A stretch of 64,000 bases of DNA, from the NCBI GenBank assembly GCA_933228675.1, contig OW121740.1, positions 35,446,292-35,510,291 of the forward strand, written 5' to 3'. Positions 11,811 to 22,895 of the stretch are shown here, in pieces. Both the position numbers and the translations under genes were made by a program. Origin of the DNA: Stomorhina lunata. Lineage: Eukaryota; Arthropoda; Insecta; Diptera; Rhiniidae. Each line of letters begins with the position of its first letter. Position 1 is the first letter of the stretch. The notes below the pieces were generated by a model, which saw only the letters and a program-made list of their open reading frames with translations, did not search any database and was not told the DNA's origin.

Positions 11811-12925
11811 TGTGTATTGAAACCGAATTTTAATAGAACACAATCAGTAAAAAAAGTTGTATTGTTAATGGCAACCCATATCAGTAACTAAAAGTTATCG
11901 AAAATTGTGATTGGATTATGATTGTGGATGGAAGTTTTCAGAAGACCCATGAAAAAAAATTTCAACCTTGCTATGACACAACCTACGTCGATGATTCTAA
12001 AAGAAGTCATACCTATAATTGAGCAACAACTTTGTAAAATTTGGATTGTTTCAAAAATTAAAAAATACGAAATAAAAACTTGTTTTATTTGAAAATAATT
12101 TTCCAGGTATTGTCAGATGCATAGATGGCACATATGTGCTTATCATAGGCCCGTGGAAATATATTTTATCCGTTAAAAAAATTCAAAGCAACTACAAATT
12201 CCCGGTTGCTGAAATAATCAATAATTGGCAACTAGAATTGACTCTTGTTGCCATCTATAATAAATGACAAGGCAACCAAGATTCTGTTATTGGTTATCAG
12301 TTGCCATACTTTATATCATTTTGGCAATTGGCAACACAATTGAAGATCAGTTATACAATCGAGCCATTATTCTTAAGGAATGATAATTTTAATATAATCC
12401 TATTTACGTTAATGGCGGGTATAAAATAGTTATTGGAGCATGACTATATTCCCCTAAATATGCGATATATTTACATGTATCTGAAAAAAAAAATGTTGTA
12501 AATATCACATGTTAAATGCATCTTCATTTAGTTAATTTTATTTTCTCAAATATTTTATGACAAGTAATTCAAATGCGACACCTTTATTCTGGTGAAATGT
12601 TCTTCAGAACAACAATTGCAATCTTCAAGTACCTCAAGAGGTATTTGCACTTTAGATAATTTCAAATTCTTACATACGAGTATGTAATGTATCTACTTAT
12701 GTTGCTTGTATAGTAGATACTACATATTTATATCCATGCATGTGTATATAATTCTGGGATATCTTAGGACACTTGAGTGACTTTACTACAAAGTGTTGTG
12801 GTTTGTCTGAAAGTAGGCATTCATACAATATTTAGACTATATAGTCTTGGGATTGTAGAAAATATTTAACCAACATTATCTAAATGTATTGTCATATATT
12901 AAGGGAGTTTTACACTATATGTTTT
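11811..12925. other. Intergenic sequence, nothing assigned
   Basis: A+T-rich, with several CAATTGGCAAC/GTTGCC motifs between 12,180 and 12,350 that may be remnants of a repeat. No gene, RNA or clear element recognised. Confidence 0.5.
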
Positions 12926-14039
12926 TATACCCACCATCAAAAAGAATGGGGGTATATTGACATTGTCATTCCGTTTGTAATTTCCTTAATATTGGCTCAA
13001 AAATCAAAAATGATATATATTCTGAATCCTTATGAAGATTGAGCGATGTCCGTCTGTCTGTATGTTGAAATCACGATAACGCCTAAACGAAAGGAGCTAG
13101 CTCACTGAAACTAAGTAAAAACATTCTCTGGTATTGAAACTGGGCAAAATCGGTTAACATTTGACCATAGCTCCTCGCCAACGCTTATTTGCTAATAAAT
13201 AACAAACTATAATAGCTATGATGATAAAATTTGGTATATAGAAGTTTTGCATAAGCCCGAGGCAGCATATAAAATTTCATCAAAATCGGTTGACATTTAG
13301 TCATAGCTCCCATACAAAAAACTTACGGAAACAGCCAAAATTTTACCTAAAATACACTTTAATGCAAATAAATCTAAAACTATAACAGATATAACCACTA
13401 AATTTAGCACGAGAAGGTCTTATGTCAATGCCAACCAGTGTGCAAAATTTTGTCACAATCGGTCAACATTTGACCATAGCTCCCATGTAAAAAACTTACG
13501 GAAACACAAAAATACAAAAAGAAAAGGGGGTTTATGTCCGTCTGTCCGTCAGATAAAAGCGCGATAGCGCCTTAACAAAAAGAGCTACAGCAACAAAATT
13601 TTACAAAAGGAAGTTTTATGTGAATGCCAGCCAGTGTGCAAAATTTTGTTACAATCGCCTACTATTTGACCATAGCTCCCATATAAAAAACTTACGGAAA
13701 AAAAGGAGCGCGATAGCTCCTTAACTACGAGAGCTAGAGAGACAAAGTATTTTCGATGATTTGTTATAGAAATTGAGTGCTGAAAATGGGTAAAATCGGT
13801 TCACATTTAGTTAGAGCTCCCATATTACCCTGCCCCGGGAATCACATTTATGCTGATAAATTGAATAAAATTGTAAAATCTATGACTACTAAATTTAGAA
13901 CAGCTAATTTTTATGCAACTTTCAGTCATTATGCCAAATTTTATAGGAATCGGTCCATTTTTGACCATAGCTTTCATATAAAAACCGCTCCCGGTAACCA
14001 ATAAAATGCCACAAACGCCAGTTAAAAGCTATTAAATTA

Positions 14040-14584
14040 CATTCCTCTGCAGCCAAATCCTCCTTTTAATAAAACTATGTGGACTACATGGATTTTGATG
14101 CGCTAAACTCAGATCCGTTGTCGGTTTTTTTCCATCAGATCTGGATTTTTTTCATGGGGTTGGCAAAATTTTCCCCTTAAATTAGTCAGGTACGGAGACC
14201 TATTTCGTCCTAACTCGAGAACGACTCATCCGATTTTCAAAATTAAAACACTTGAAGATGCATAACAAACGGATTTTCTCCATTAATTTCTAAATAACTC
14301 CAAAACGATAAGAGATACAGAAAAATTATATTAGACTAAAATAAATGTAATTTTGTTATGCATCTTCAAGTGTTTAAATCGGATGAGTCGTTCTCGAGTT
14401 AGGACGAAATAGGTCTCCGTACCTGACTAATTTAAGGGGAAAAATTTGCCACGCCCATAAAAAAAAAATCCAGATCTCATGGAGAAAAACCGAAAACGGA
14501 TTTGAGTTTAGAGCATCATGATCCATATAGCCCGCATAGTTTTATTAAAAGGAAAGACAAAAAATTTATTTTTGCAGAGCAGTG
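14040..14584. mobile_element. 545-bp fold-back element with TTA target duplication
   Basis: Two ~230-bp arms, nearly complementary, joined by a spacer of about 70 bp. The arms share CTCTGCA at the outside and, further in, CTCGAGAACGACTCATCCGA and GAAGATGCATAACAAA. The ends read CATTCCTCTGCA and TGCAGAGCAGTG. TTA flanks both ends (14037-14039, 14585-14587), and the H1 copy at 4293-4295 has a single TTA at this position. No coding capacity. The CA..TG ends with a 3-bp duplication would suit CACTA-like or similar DNA transposons, but the superfamily is a guess. Confidence 0.8.
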
Positions 14585-14707
14585 TTATAAACTATGTCAG
14601 CTATTACCACTAAATTTTGCACAAATAAACTTTATATTAATACCAGCCAGTATATACAATTTTTTGTAACAATCGGTCAACATTTGGCTTTAGTTCTTAT
14701 ATATATC

Positions 14708-15962
14708 GGGTGGTTAAATTTCAAGGGTCGATGTTGATTTTGAATAAAACACAAACTATTTAGGAAATTATTGTGATTTTATTTTATTATGATATATTGC
14801 TCAATTATATATGGAACAAAATATCGGCCAAATGGGCGCCGCGACCACGCGACCACCTCCACCCGATGGTCTAAATTCGATGACCCTGAGGCCTTTAATG
14901 TTCCGAATAATCTCATCCTTTACCTCTTGAATTGTTGCTGGCTTATCGACGTACACCTTTTCTTTCAAATAACCCCAAAGAAAAAAGTCCAACGGTGTCA
15001 AATCACATGATCTTGGCGGCCAATTGACATCGCCATTACATGAGATAACACGGCCATTGAATTTGTTGCGCAAAAGAGCCATTGTTTCGTTAGCTGTGTG
15101 GCAAGTGGCACCGTTCTGCTAAAACCACATATCGTCCACATCCATATCTTCCAATTCGGGCCATAAAAAGTTCATTATCATCTCACGATAGCGAACACCA
15201 TTCACAGTAACTGCCTGACCGGCCTCATTTTGGAAAAAATACGGCCCGATGATGCCGCCAGCCCATAAACCGCACCAAACAGTCACTCTTTGTGGGTGCA
15301 TTGGTTTTTCGACAAACACTCTTGGATTCTCATTCGCCCAAATGCGGCAATTCTGTTTATTGACGAATCCACTGAGGTGAAAATGTGATTTTCTTCGAAA
15401 ATTGATCATCCACTGTTGACATTTCTTGCCACCATTCTGCCCATTCACGACGTTTGGAATGGTCAAGAGCCTTTAGTTCTTGAGCCAATTGCACCTTGTA
15501 AGCGTGTAAATACAAGTCTTTATGCATAATGTTCATCAACGACGAGCGTGAGAGGTGCAATTGTTGGGCACGACGACGAGTTGAGATGGACGGCTCTTCA
15601 GCCACACTATCGCGAACAGCAGCAATATTTTCTGCAGTACGAGCTGTACGAGCATGCACTGGTGTTCTCACATCTTCTACAGACCCGGTTTGCTCGAATT
15701 TTTCCACGATTTTTGCGATTGTACGCACATTTGGACGATCAAATTGACCAAAAAAATCACGAAGTGCACGATATGCATTTTGATTTGAACGCCCATTTTC
15801 ATAATAAGTCTGGATAACTTTAACACGTTGTTGGATTGTGTATCTCTCCATGGTTCAAATTGAGTAAGTCTGAAATAGAGAAATGTCAAATAAAATTCGG
15901 AAAAAAACTTGGCGTTTAGGTGTGGTTCACATTTAACATCGGCCCTTACAATTTAACCACCC
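14708..15962 (-). mobile_element. Tc1/mariner-superfamily element, full length but dead
   Basis: A 1255-bp element with ~28-bp terminal inverted repeats (GGGTGGTTAAATT, then AAGGG and CGATGTT; about 25 of 28 match). It sits in a TATATA run of an H1 repeat, with TA kept on the right (15963-15964) and probably mutated to TC on the left. It encodes one transposase on the minus strand (see the pseudogene entry). The H1 copy at about 4400-4410 shows the unoccupied site. Confidence 0.9.
14801..15851 (-). pseudogene. Mariner-like transposase pseudogene
   Basis: The frame opens at 15851 with MERYTIQQRVKVIQTYYENG, an N-terminal helix-turn-helix typical of insect mariner-like transposases, and runs to about 15400. 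There a small deletion shifts the frame and removes the segment that should carry the first catalytic aspartate. The next frame (HLSGFVNKQNCRIW onward) runs to an in-frame TAG at 15119-15121, most simply a C-to-T change in a Gln codon. After it, QNGATCHTA has Asn where the family has the second catalytic Asp. The third Asp box (SCDLTPLDFFLWGYL) is intact. With one Asp deleted and one substituted, this copy cannot be active. I do not assign the exact DDxD lineage. Confidence 0.9.
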
Positions 15963-16391
15963 TATATAACATCCCCTTTTTAATATCTACAATCAAAAAG
16001 ATTTCGAGGTACATTCAGTAAAAAAAATTGCATCTACGAAATTAGATCGATATCAATCCATGTTAGGTCCAGACTTTATATACGGTAGATGCATTAGGAA
16101 CTCCTAACAAAATATATGAATCTGACGTGTTGCTATCAACATGTTTACGGCACAACGAAACAGCTTAATAATGTAAAACTATATTCGGTTATGGAACAGC
16201 ATTTTGTCCAGGGTAAATACTTGGGAAACCATTTAGAAACTTTTAAATGTTGAACTATAGTAACCACTGCAACCGAATTTGGTCCAAATATATTGCCAAT
16301 AATACCACATGTGATGGTGGGCATACAAGATTCGGCACAGCCGTATATAACACAAACTGCCTAATTTGTGGTATATAACACTCTTACTTGT

Positions 16392-17435
16392 TGTTAAATA
16401 AATTAGCCCCATTCACAATCCCTTGCAAATAGTCTAGCATTTGCAAATTTAACAAAAACATCAAGTGTAAAGACCTCTTAAGTGTAAATAAACATGTTGA
16501 CAAATGCAAAACTTCCATTAGAGAAAAGGTGACAATAAATAGTTTAACTATAATAGATAAATCGTTATAATATCTGGGTATCATCTTACTTAGTTGATTA
16601 TGTATAAGACGACGTGTAAACGATGTGTAAAATTGTAATTATCAAATGACATTCTGCTCGTAACTATGTATAAATAATGATGAAGAAGATGATAATAAGT
16701 GCATAAGAAGTGTTTAAAGTATGTCCAAGTAGCATTTAAGTGCTACACATACCAGACCACCACCATTGTAAAGTTTTGCCAAGTGTTAATATGTTTAGGA
16801 TCTTAAATATGCGAACGAACGAACGAACAAACGAACACTCATTTGTCTTAAGTGCAAAATAATAATGACGGAAGTAAGTGCATTTAATAATTTAATAGGG
16901 CACTCAGGCGGATGGGCACATACTTTGTATCTCTTAATAGTTTTATGAATGAATTTTACTGAAGTGGTTAAATATAGTATTAAATTTATTACTATAATAT
17001 TTATAATTATAAGCTATAAGGATGGACAAAGAGTGAGAAATATCAGTAATGACTTTTATTATTTCGAGAGTGGGTCGCATTCAAATAAAGTACATCGATA
17101 GCCAAATTCAAGATTTCTAACCTCAGCTATAAGGAAATATTTACATACATATGTACTTTTAAATATTGAAATAATTTTCGATAATAACAACCCAGTAAAA
17201 CTTTTCATTACCAAATAATGAGTTAAACAGTTAAACTATAGAACACGTACTACTTACTCATTCGGTGTTTAAGTCATTACATTAACATGGGGATGTCATT
17301 GGAGGCAAGTACTTACCAATTGCAGAAAAGTAATGACTTGGGTAAGCAATTTGAAAGCAACAACAACAACAGCAACAACTTTTTTGTTGTTGTTTTATTA
17401 AAAACATATATTTTTAAACGAAATACAAAATTTTT
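16392..17435. other. Intergenic sequence, nothing assigned
   Basis: A+T-rich sequence with a short GAAC tetranucleotide run near 16,813 and a CAACAACAACAGCAACAAC run near 17,360. No open frame beyond chance and no recognisable element. Confidence 0.5.
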
Positions 17436-17560
17436 TTTATGATCCCATGGGGGCTCGAACCCAGACCCTCCGACTGCTAGGCAGAGACTCTTCCACTGAG
17501 CTACTTCATATGTTGAAAACTTAGCAGCTTATAATTAATATAAACAATTTTTATTTTTAG
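17436..17560 (-). repeat. tRNA-derived repeat (SINE-like), minus strand
   Basis: On the minus strand an A-box-like TAGCTCAGTGG (17503-17493) is followed by a B box GGTTCGAGCCC (17461-17451), then GGGATCATAAAAAA. The upstream part (TTATAAGCTGCTAAGTTTTC) matches the right arm of the 663/2885 fold-back units, so the three are one family. The A-to-B spacing fits a tRNA gene, but the acceptor and T stems do not close properly, so I treat it as a tRNA-derived repeat. Confidence 0.6.
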
Positions 17561-18225
17561 ATCCAAAATCATGTGAAAATAACTATGTTTTTCCCTGTTT
17601 TTTTTTTGCTTTGTTGTAATTTTTCGAAAAATATTTGTATACGATTTTTTGTAATTATTTTAAAACTTTTTTAAAATTATTTTAAAACTTAAACAATTTA
17701 AATCTTCTTTTTTGTATAAGTTTTTACATAAGATTGACTCTTACTTACTTAAATGTTACAACCTGTTAAGGTCAAAGTCCGAGCATATTTTAGAATTCCA
17801 TGGATTTCGATCTTGTGCAAATATTCTCCAATTTTATAGGCCAAGCTTTGAAAAATGTTCCTCTACTTCATATGTTGAAAACTTAGCAGCTTATAATTAA
17901 TATAAACAATTTTTATTTTTAGATCCAAAATCATGTGAAAATAACTATGTTTTTCCCTGTTTTTTTTTTTGCTTTGTTGTAATTTTTCGAAAAATATTTG
18001 TATACGATTTTTTGTAATTATTTTAAAACTTTTTTAAAATTATTTTAAAACTTAAACAATTTAAATCTTCTTTTTTGTATAAGTTTTTACATAAGATTGA
18101 CTCTTACTTACTTAAATGTTACAACCTGTTAAGGTCAAAGTCCGAGCATATTTTAGAATTCCATGGATTTCGATCTTGTGCAAATATTCTCCAATTTTAT
18201 AGGCCAAGCTTTGAAAAATGTTCCT
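17501..18225. repeat. Perfect 362-bp tandem duplication
   Basis: 17501-17862 and 17863-18225 are identical apart from one extra T in the T-run near 17961. Both copies start at CTACTTCATATG, and the junction falls at a shared CTACT. Each copy contains the end of a minus-strand retroelement. This is either a very recent duplication or an assembly artefact. Confidence 0.9.
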
Positions 18226-18290
18226 CTACTTGGTCTTTCTATCGAAGTTTCGGACATACTCCTCTAATATTAGGTAGTGGGACATTTCAA
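17740..18290 (-). pseudogene. Retroelement reverse transcriptase C-terminal remnants (two tandem pieces)
   Basis: Read on the minus strand, 18290-18104 and 17866-17740 encode remnants of the same C-terminal block as 19620-19770, including KDQVEE, LGL.NWR, A.DR.PWNSKICS and FDLN. The second piece exists only because of the 362-bp tandem duplication. Stops interrupt both. Confidence 0.6.
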
Positions 18291-18690
18291 TTCTAATTTT
18301 ATCCTCTTCATTGTATTTTTTTCAAGAGAGGGTTACTAGCCCGTAATCCTTACCCATTTTTATCGATCTTATGGGACAACTCTCGGAACATGTTAACTCA
18401 CAATATTAATGGGTGTTAAACTAGCTCCCCGGGTGATACCATGAGGAGGTGTGTGTCCACAGTTGAGATAAAGGATGACCCAGATAAGTTGGGCTTACCA
18501 AGTTAAGACCAATTAGAATCGTGTTTGGTATTCACCATCCCCTACATAATCAAAATTGACTCATGATGGTATTTTTTCATTAACGTGAGTTAGTTTTACA
18601 AATTTTTTTTACAGAAGATAATATTTAAGTTCTTAAAATTCAAAAATCATTTAAAAAGACTCTTTAAATAAAAAAAAAAACTAAAAAAAA
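18226..18690. other. Repeat-like sequence
   Basis: 18465-18530 (GTTAAGACCAATTAGAA, then ACATCC/CATCCCCTAC) is also found at 51153-51205 in a Vps39 intron, so it is a dispersed repeat of unknown type. No gene seen. Confidence 0.5.
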
Positions 18691-18760
18691 TTGTTGCCCT
18701 TGGTGGGATTTGAACCGGGGCCATTCAGTTTAAATTACCATCTTAATTACAAATAAGTAC
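18690..18760 (-). repeat. tRNA-like 3' half, minus strand
   Basis: The minus strand reads CCGGTTCAAATCCCACCAAG, with a consensus B box GGTTCAAATCC (18716-18706) followed by an acceptor-like stretch. No A box or 5' acceptor strand is evident, so this is a tRNA-derived fragment. Confidence 0.45.
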
Positions 18761-18874
18761 TTCTGTAATAACTTATTATTTATTCGGATGGTATGTTGTA
18801 GTCGTTACAAGGTAACCAGTTATCAGAGTACTTACCATTACCAAAGTTTTGCTGGGAATGTGCTAATAAAACAA

Positions 18875-18936
18875 GTAAGGAAAGCTTTAGTCGGTCAAGC
18901 CCGACTATATCATACCCTTCACTACAAAGGTTAAAT
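18875..18936. repeat. Dispersed repeat H2 end fragment
   Basis: Begins AACAAGTAAGGAAAGC and GTCGGTCAAGCCCGACTATA, matching the H2 end at 11,173. It directly precedes a retroelement remnant. Confidence 0.6.
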
Positions 18937-19772
18937 ATGGACGAACAAGTAAACAAGTTTTCCTTAAGTCTTAGAGACATACATATACTATTTGGCATTT
19001 TTTTCAAAATTTCGAGATTTATATCATTTCCGGGTCCATTTATATCATTTCCGGGTCAAGCTGTAAATGAATCAAAAACAAAACTGATGGTTTCTACAGG
19101 CAGACAGACCACTAGAATCGGATCACATGTGTCCGTTGAGAACTATAGCTTCGAGGTTGTAAAAGAATTTGTATACCTTGGTACCGCTGTGAACATCAAC
19201 CACGATATAAGCTTCGAAATAAAACGTAGAATCATACTTGCCAATCGATGCTATTTTGGACTAAACAAACAGCTAAGAAATAAAGTCCTCTCTGTAAGAA
19301 CTAAAATCACGCTCTATTAAACGCTCATACTACCCGTGTTATTGTATGGTGCTGAATCATGGGCACTTGCACAGACAGATGAAGCTATCCTTGGAGTATT
19401 TGAGAGGAAAATTCTACGAAGAATCTTTGGACCAGTCTGCGTCAACAATGAGTATCGACATCGATTGAACCATGAGCTGTATGAGTTATAGGCTGACATA
19501 GACATAGTAAAACGCATTAAGCAACAGCGTCTGCTTTGGCTAGGACATGTTGTGGGAATGGATGAAAATACTCCGGCAAGAAAAGTCTTCGATAATAATC
19601 CAGAGGGAACGCGTAGAAGAGGGCGTCCAAAACTTCGATGGAAAGACCAAGTAGAAGAAAATCTTTTGAAACTTGGTATACAAAATTGGAGAATATGTGC
19701 ACAAGATAGAGGTGCTTGGAATTCAAAAATATGCTCGGCCTTTGACCTAAACGGGTTGTAATTACAGGCCAT
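18937..19772 (+). pseudogene. Non-LTR retrotransposon reverse transcriptase C-terminal remnant
   Basis: One plus-strand frame, 18937 to about 19772, is interrupted by only two stops: TAA at 19318-19320 and TAG at 19489-19491. Recognisable order: KTKLMVSTGRQ, EFVYLGTAVN, RCYFGLNKQLRNK, then after the first stop LILPVLLYGAESW, then LLWLGHVVGMDEN, RRRGRPKLRWKDQVEENLL and AQDRGAWNSKICSAF. This is the thumb and C-terminal part of the RTE-like endonuclease/reverse transcriptases common in insect genomes. The palm with its catalytic Asp pair and the endonuclease are missing, so it is a 5'-truncated dead copy. Few stops suggest a fairly young insertion. Confidence 0.85.
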
Positions 19773-19789
19773 TTAAGTAAGTAATATCA

Positions 19790-20340
19790 TTTCCGGCTAA
19801 GGGCCTGATATGAGAGCTAGGGTCAATTTTGAACCGATTGCTACAAAATGGGTATCTGTTTGGATGTATGGGTCGATTAAGAAGGGACTTTTGGAAACTT
19901 TGCCTCTAATAACGGGTAAAAAGGAGAAAAAATCAAAAACGTTAGAAACAAAATTAATATTACGTTTTGAAGAACTATAAAAATAAGTGGTACTTTTTTG
20001 AAACTATGAACAATTGGGGGTAAAAAGTGGTGAAAGTAGTTTTTTTGTACTATTTTTAACCCACACTTATCTTTTGAATCAAAGAATACAGAAATTAACT
20101 TTGTACTAGAATCAATAAATGTCAAAAAAAATATTAAACATGTACTTGGTACTTTTATGATTTCGGGGGCCAAAATGGGTAAAAAAGGGATAAAATGATA
20201 ACTTAAAATCACATAAAGTAATATGATTAGGAACAATATATTAACTGTGTTTTTAAAAAATGTACTGATTTCAATTGGTACCAAAGAAGTACCAAATATT
20301 CAGATTATAAGATGTTATAACTTTTAACAAATTAATGTTT
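19790..20340. repeat. Dispersed repeat segment, also at 61.1-61.5 kb in reverse
   Basis: A stretch with AAGGGATAAAATGATAACTT, AATAAGTGGTACTTTTTTG and related phrases. It is matched in reverse complement by about 61,150-61,460. The minus-strand open frame across it (135 codons) is hydrophobic and low-complexity and has no counterpart in the other copy, so I do not call it a gene. Confidence 0.6.
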
Positions 20341-21775
20341 GTCTATCTATATGTGCTTTATAGAATAGTAAACTATGCATTTGATCATGTTATGCACATC
20401 AGCCAAGTTGTTGCGCATGAGCCAGCGAAGGTTTTTAAGTTGACATGACTAATTTCCAACAGATGGCACCACTGAAAATTACTCAAAATGATTTAGATCG
20501 TGAACTGCGTAATTGATATTGCTATGATCTTTAGAAAAGTTGTAGCACATGAGCCGACGAAAGTTTCTTAATAGGTATGACCAATTACCGACAACTCAAA
20601 GTGAATTAAATCGTAAACTTTGTATTTGATCATGCTACGATCTTAAGAAAAGTTGTTACGCATGAGGCGACGAAGGTTTCTTAGTTTGTATGACCAATTT
20701 CCAGCATGTGGCGCCACTGAAAATTACTTAAAGTGAGTTAAATCGTAATCTGCACATTTCATCATGCTGTGATCTTTAACAAAGTTGTTGCGGAGGAGCC
20801 GACGAAGGTTTCCTAGTTGGTATGACCAATTACCGACAGGTGGCGGAACAATATGTTAACTGCGTTTTTACAAAAAGTACCGAATTCAATTGGTACCAAG
20901 TAACATAAGTAACTTTTTTGTAACTTTTAAGAAATTAGGGAATAAAGGGGAAAAAATTGGTAATGTTATAACTTTTAAGCAAATGAATGTTTTTCTTTCT
21001 GTATGTCCTTTATAGAATAGTAAACTATGCATTTAACCATGGTATGCTCATGCAATGATCTTTAGCTAAAGGTGTTGCGCATAAGACGTCGAAGGTTTTT
21101 ATGTTGGTATCACTTTCCGACAGGTGGTGGCACTGAAAATTAATCAAAATCAATTAAATCGCAAACTGTGCTTTGATCATGCTATGATCTTTAGCGAAGT
21201 TGTTGCAAATGAGCCGAGGAAGGTTTTTTGATTAGTATGGACAATTTCCGACAGGCGGCGCCACTGAAATTACTCAAAATGAATTAAATCGTAAACTGTG
21301 CATTTGATCATGCTATGATCTTTAGCAAAGTTGTTACGCATTAGCCGACAAAGGTTTCTTGGTTGGTATGAACAATTTCCGATAGGTGGCGCCACTGAAA
21401 ATTACTCAAGTTAATTTAATAGTAAGCTGTCCATTTGATCATGCAATGATCTTCAGCAAAGTCATTGCACATGAGCCGACGAAGGTTTCTTGGTTGGTAT
21501 GAACAATTTCCGATAGGTGGCGCCACTGAAAATTACTCAAAGTGAATTAAATCGTAAGCTGTGCATTTGATCATGCAATGATCTTTAGCAAAGTTGTTGC
21601 ACAAGAACCGACGAAGGTTTTTTAGTTGCTATAAACAATTTTAGACAGATGGCGCTACTGACAATTACTAAAAATTAATTAAATCGTAAACTGTGCATTT
21701 GACCATGCTATGATCTTTATTAAAGTTGTTACGCATGAGCCGACGAAGGTATGACTAATTTCCGACAGGTGGCGT
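20340..21775. repeat. ~120-130-bp tandem satellite, about 10 copies
   Basis: Units recur at roughly 20396, 20528, 20648, 20768, 21057, 21188, 21317, 21447, 21576 and 21709 and contain CATTTGATCATGCTATGATC, AAAGTTGTTGC, GAGCCGACGAAGGTTTC and CAGGTGGCGCCACTGAAAAT. The spacing is 120-133 bp except where a short non-repeat piece intervenes (about 20,880-21,010). The unit holds the palindromes TGATCA and GGCGCC. A single reverse-oriented unit lies at about 60,890-61,020. Confidence 0.85.
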
Positions 21776-22895
21776 CAAATATGGGCCGATTTCTACAAAA
21801 TTAGGAACACTGATTAAGGTTCTGATAAGCAAATTTGTGCAGAATATTATTAAAAAAAATTTACCCACTAGTTCTCCCTATTGCCGGCAAAAAAAGTTCT
21901 CAAAATCGAGCACAATGTAATTATAAGTTTGTGCTAATGTATGTAACGCATAGAAATATTTGACTTAGACCCACCTTTTAGTATACCAACAGGCTTATGT
22001 GGGGTTTATATAACTCAAGCGGCTGACGATTGAGTGAAATTTATATGTGTTTTGTTATTGTAACAAAAACAAAATACATGCAAATTTCACTCAATCGTCA
22101 GTCGCTTGAGTTATATGAAACCCACATTAGAATCACTTTCTAAGTGATATGGTACCTCCCATACTTCCCGGTATTGATATTTTGGCCACAAATTTTAATA
22201 TTTTTTCATGAAATTTAAAACAAATACTGATTATGTACACCAAAGTCACTGTACCAAATTTGAAATCGGTTCAAATTTGAGGATAGCTCCCACATAAAAA
22301 ACTTATGAAAACAGACTAAATTTCACCTAAAAAACAGTTAAATGCCAATAAATCTAAAACTATAACAGATATAACCACTAGATTTGGCACAAGGAAGTCT
22401 TATATCAATCCGAGGAAGTGTGGAAAATTTCGTCATAATCGGTCACCATTTGACCATAGCTCCCATACAAAAAACTTACGGAAACAAACAAATACAAAAA
22501 GAAAAGGGGGTTTATGTCCGTCTGTCCGTTAGACCATAGGCAGCATGAAATTTTACATGCTGCCTATGGCTTATGTAGAACTTCTATATACCAAATTTTA
22601 TCATCATAAGTATTATAGTTTGTTATTTATTGGCAAATAAGCGATTAGCCTAGGCGAGGTTATACGGGAGCTATGGTCAAATGTTAACGGATTTTGCCCA
22701 ATTTCAAGACCGAAATTTTCTCATAAATGAAGAAGTGAGCTAACTCCTTTCGTTTAGGCGTTATCGTGATTTCAACAAACAGACAGATGGACATCGCTCA
22801 ATCGTCTTAGAATTTCATAAGGATTCAGAATATATATCGCTTTTCTTTTTTGAGCCAATATTAAGGAAATTACAAACGGAATGACAGAACTATAC
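21776..22895. repeat. H2 and H1 repeat fragments, some inverted
   Basis: 21,800-22,260 is the reverse complement of the H2 interior at 11,400-11,800. 22,220-22,540 is an H1 segment in plus orientation (AAAAAACTTACGGAAACA, TCCGTCTGTCCGTTAG). 22,540-22,890 is an H1 head in minus orientation, ending with AATTACAAACGGAATGACA. The H1 switch at about 22,545 forms a small inverted repeat (CATAGGCAGCATG against CATGCTGCCTATG). No gene. Confidence 0.7.
21998..22126. mobile_element. 129-bp palindromic MITE with TTA target duplication
   Basis: Almost the whole element is one hairpin. TGTGGGGTTTATATAACTCA at the left is answered by TGAGTTATATGAAACCCACA at the right, and the arms continue through GACGATTGAGTGAAATTT for about 50 bp each with a ~30-bp loop. 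TTA stands on both sides (21995-21997, 22127-22129). The paralogous H2 copy at 11,660-11,715 (other strand) has one TTA there and no insert, so the boundaries are exact. Confidence 0.85.

Larger units (their letters stand above)
12926..16391 (+). repeat. Dispersed repeat H1 copy carrying two nested insertions
   Basis: Head TATACCCACCATC at 12926 and tail with the ATTCGGCACAGCCG hairpin and CTCTTACTTGTT ending at about 16391. Collinear with 3086-4923 except for two inserted blocks, 14040-14584 (fold-back) and 14708-15962 (Tc1/mariner), each missing from the other copy at the matching position. Confidence 0.85.

Noticed and set aside
15529..15817. Plus-strand ORFs of 72-89 codons
   Set aside because: Antisense of the mariner transposase N-terminus.
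17436..17504. Functional tRNA gene on the minus strand
   Set aside because: A and B boxes are present but the acceptor and T stems do not pair and the same sequence is part of a dispersed repeat family.
19877..20284. 135-codon minus-strand ORF as a membrane protein
   Set aside because: Hydrophobic Phe/Leu/Ile-rich translation of A/T-rich repeat DNA; the inverted copy at 61.1-61.5 kb does not preserve the frame.
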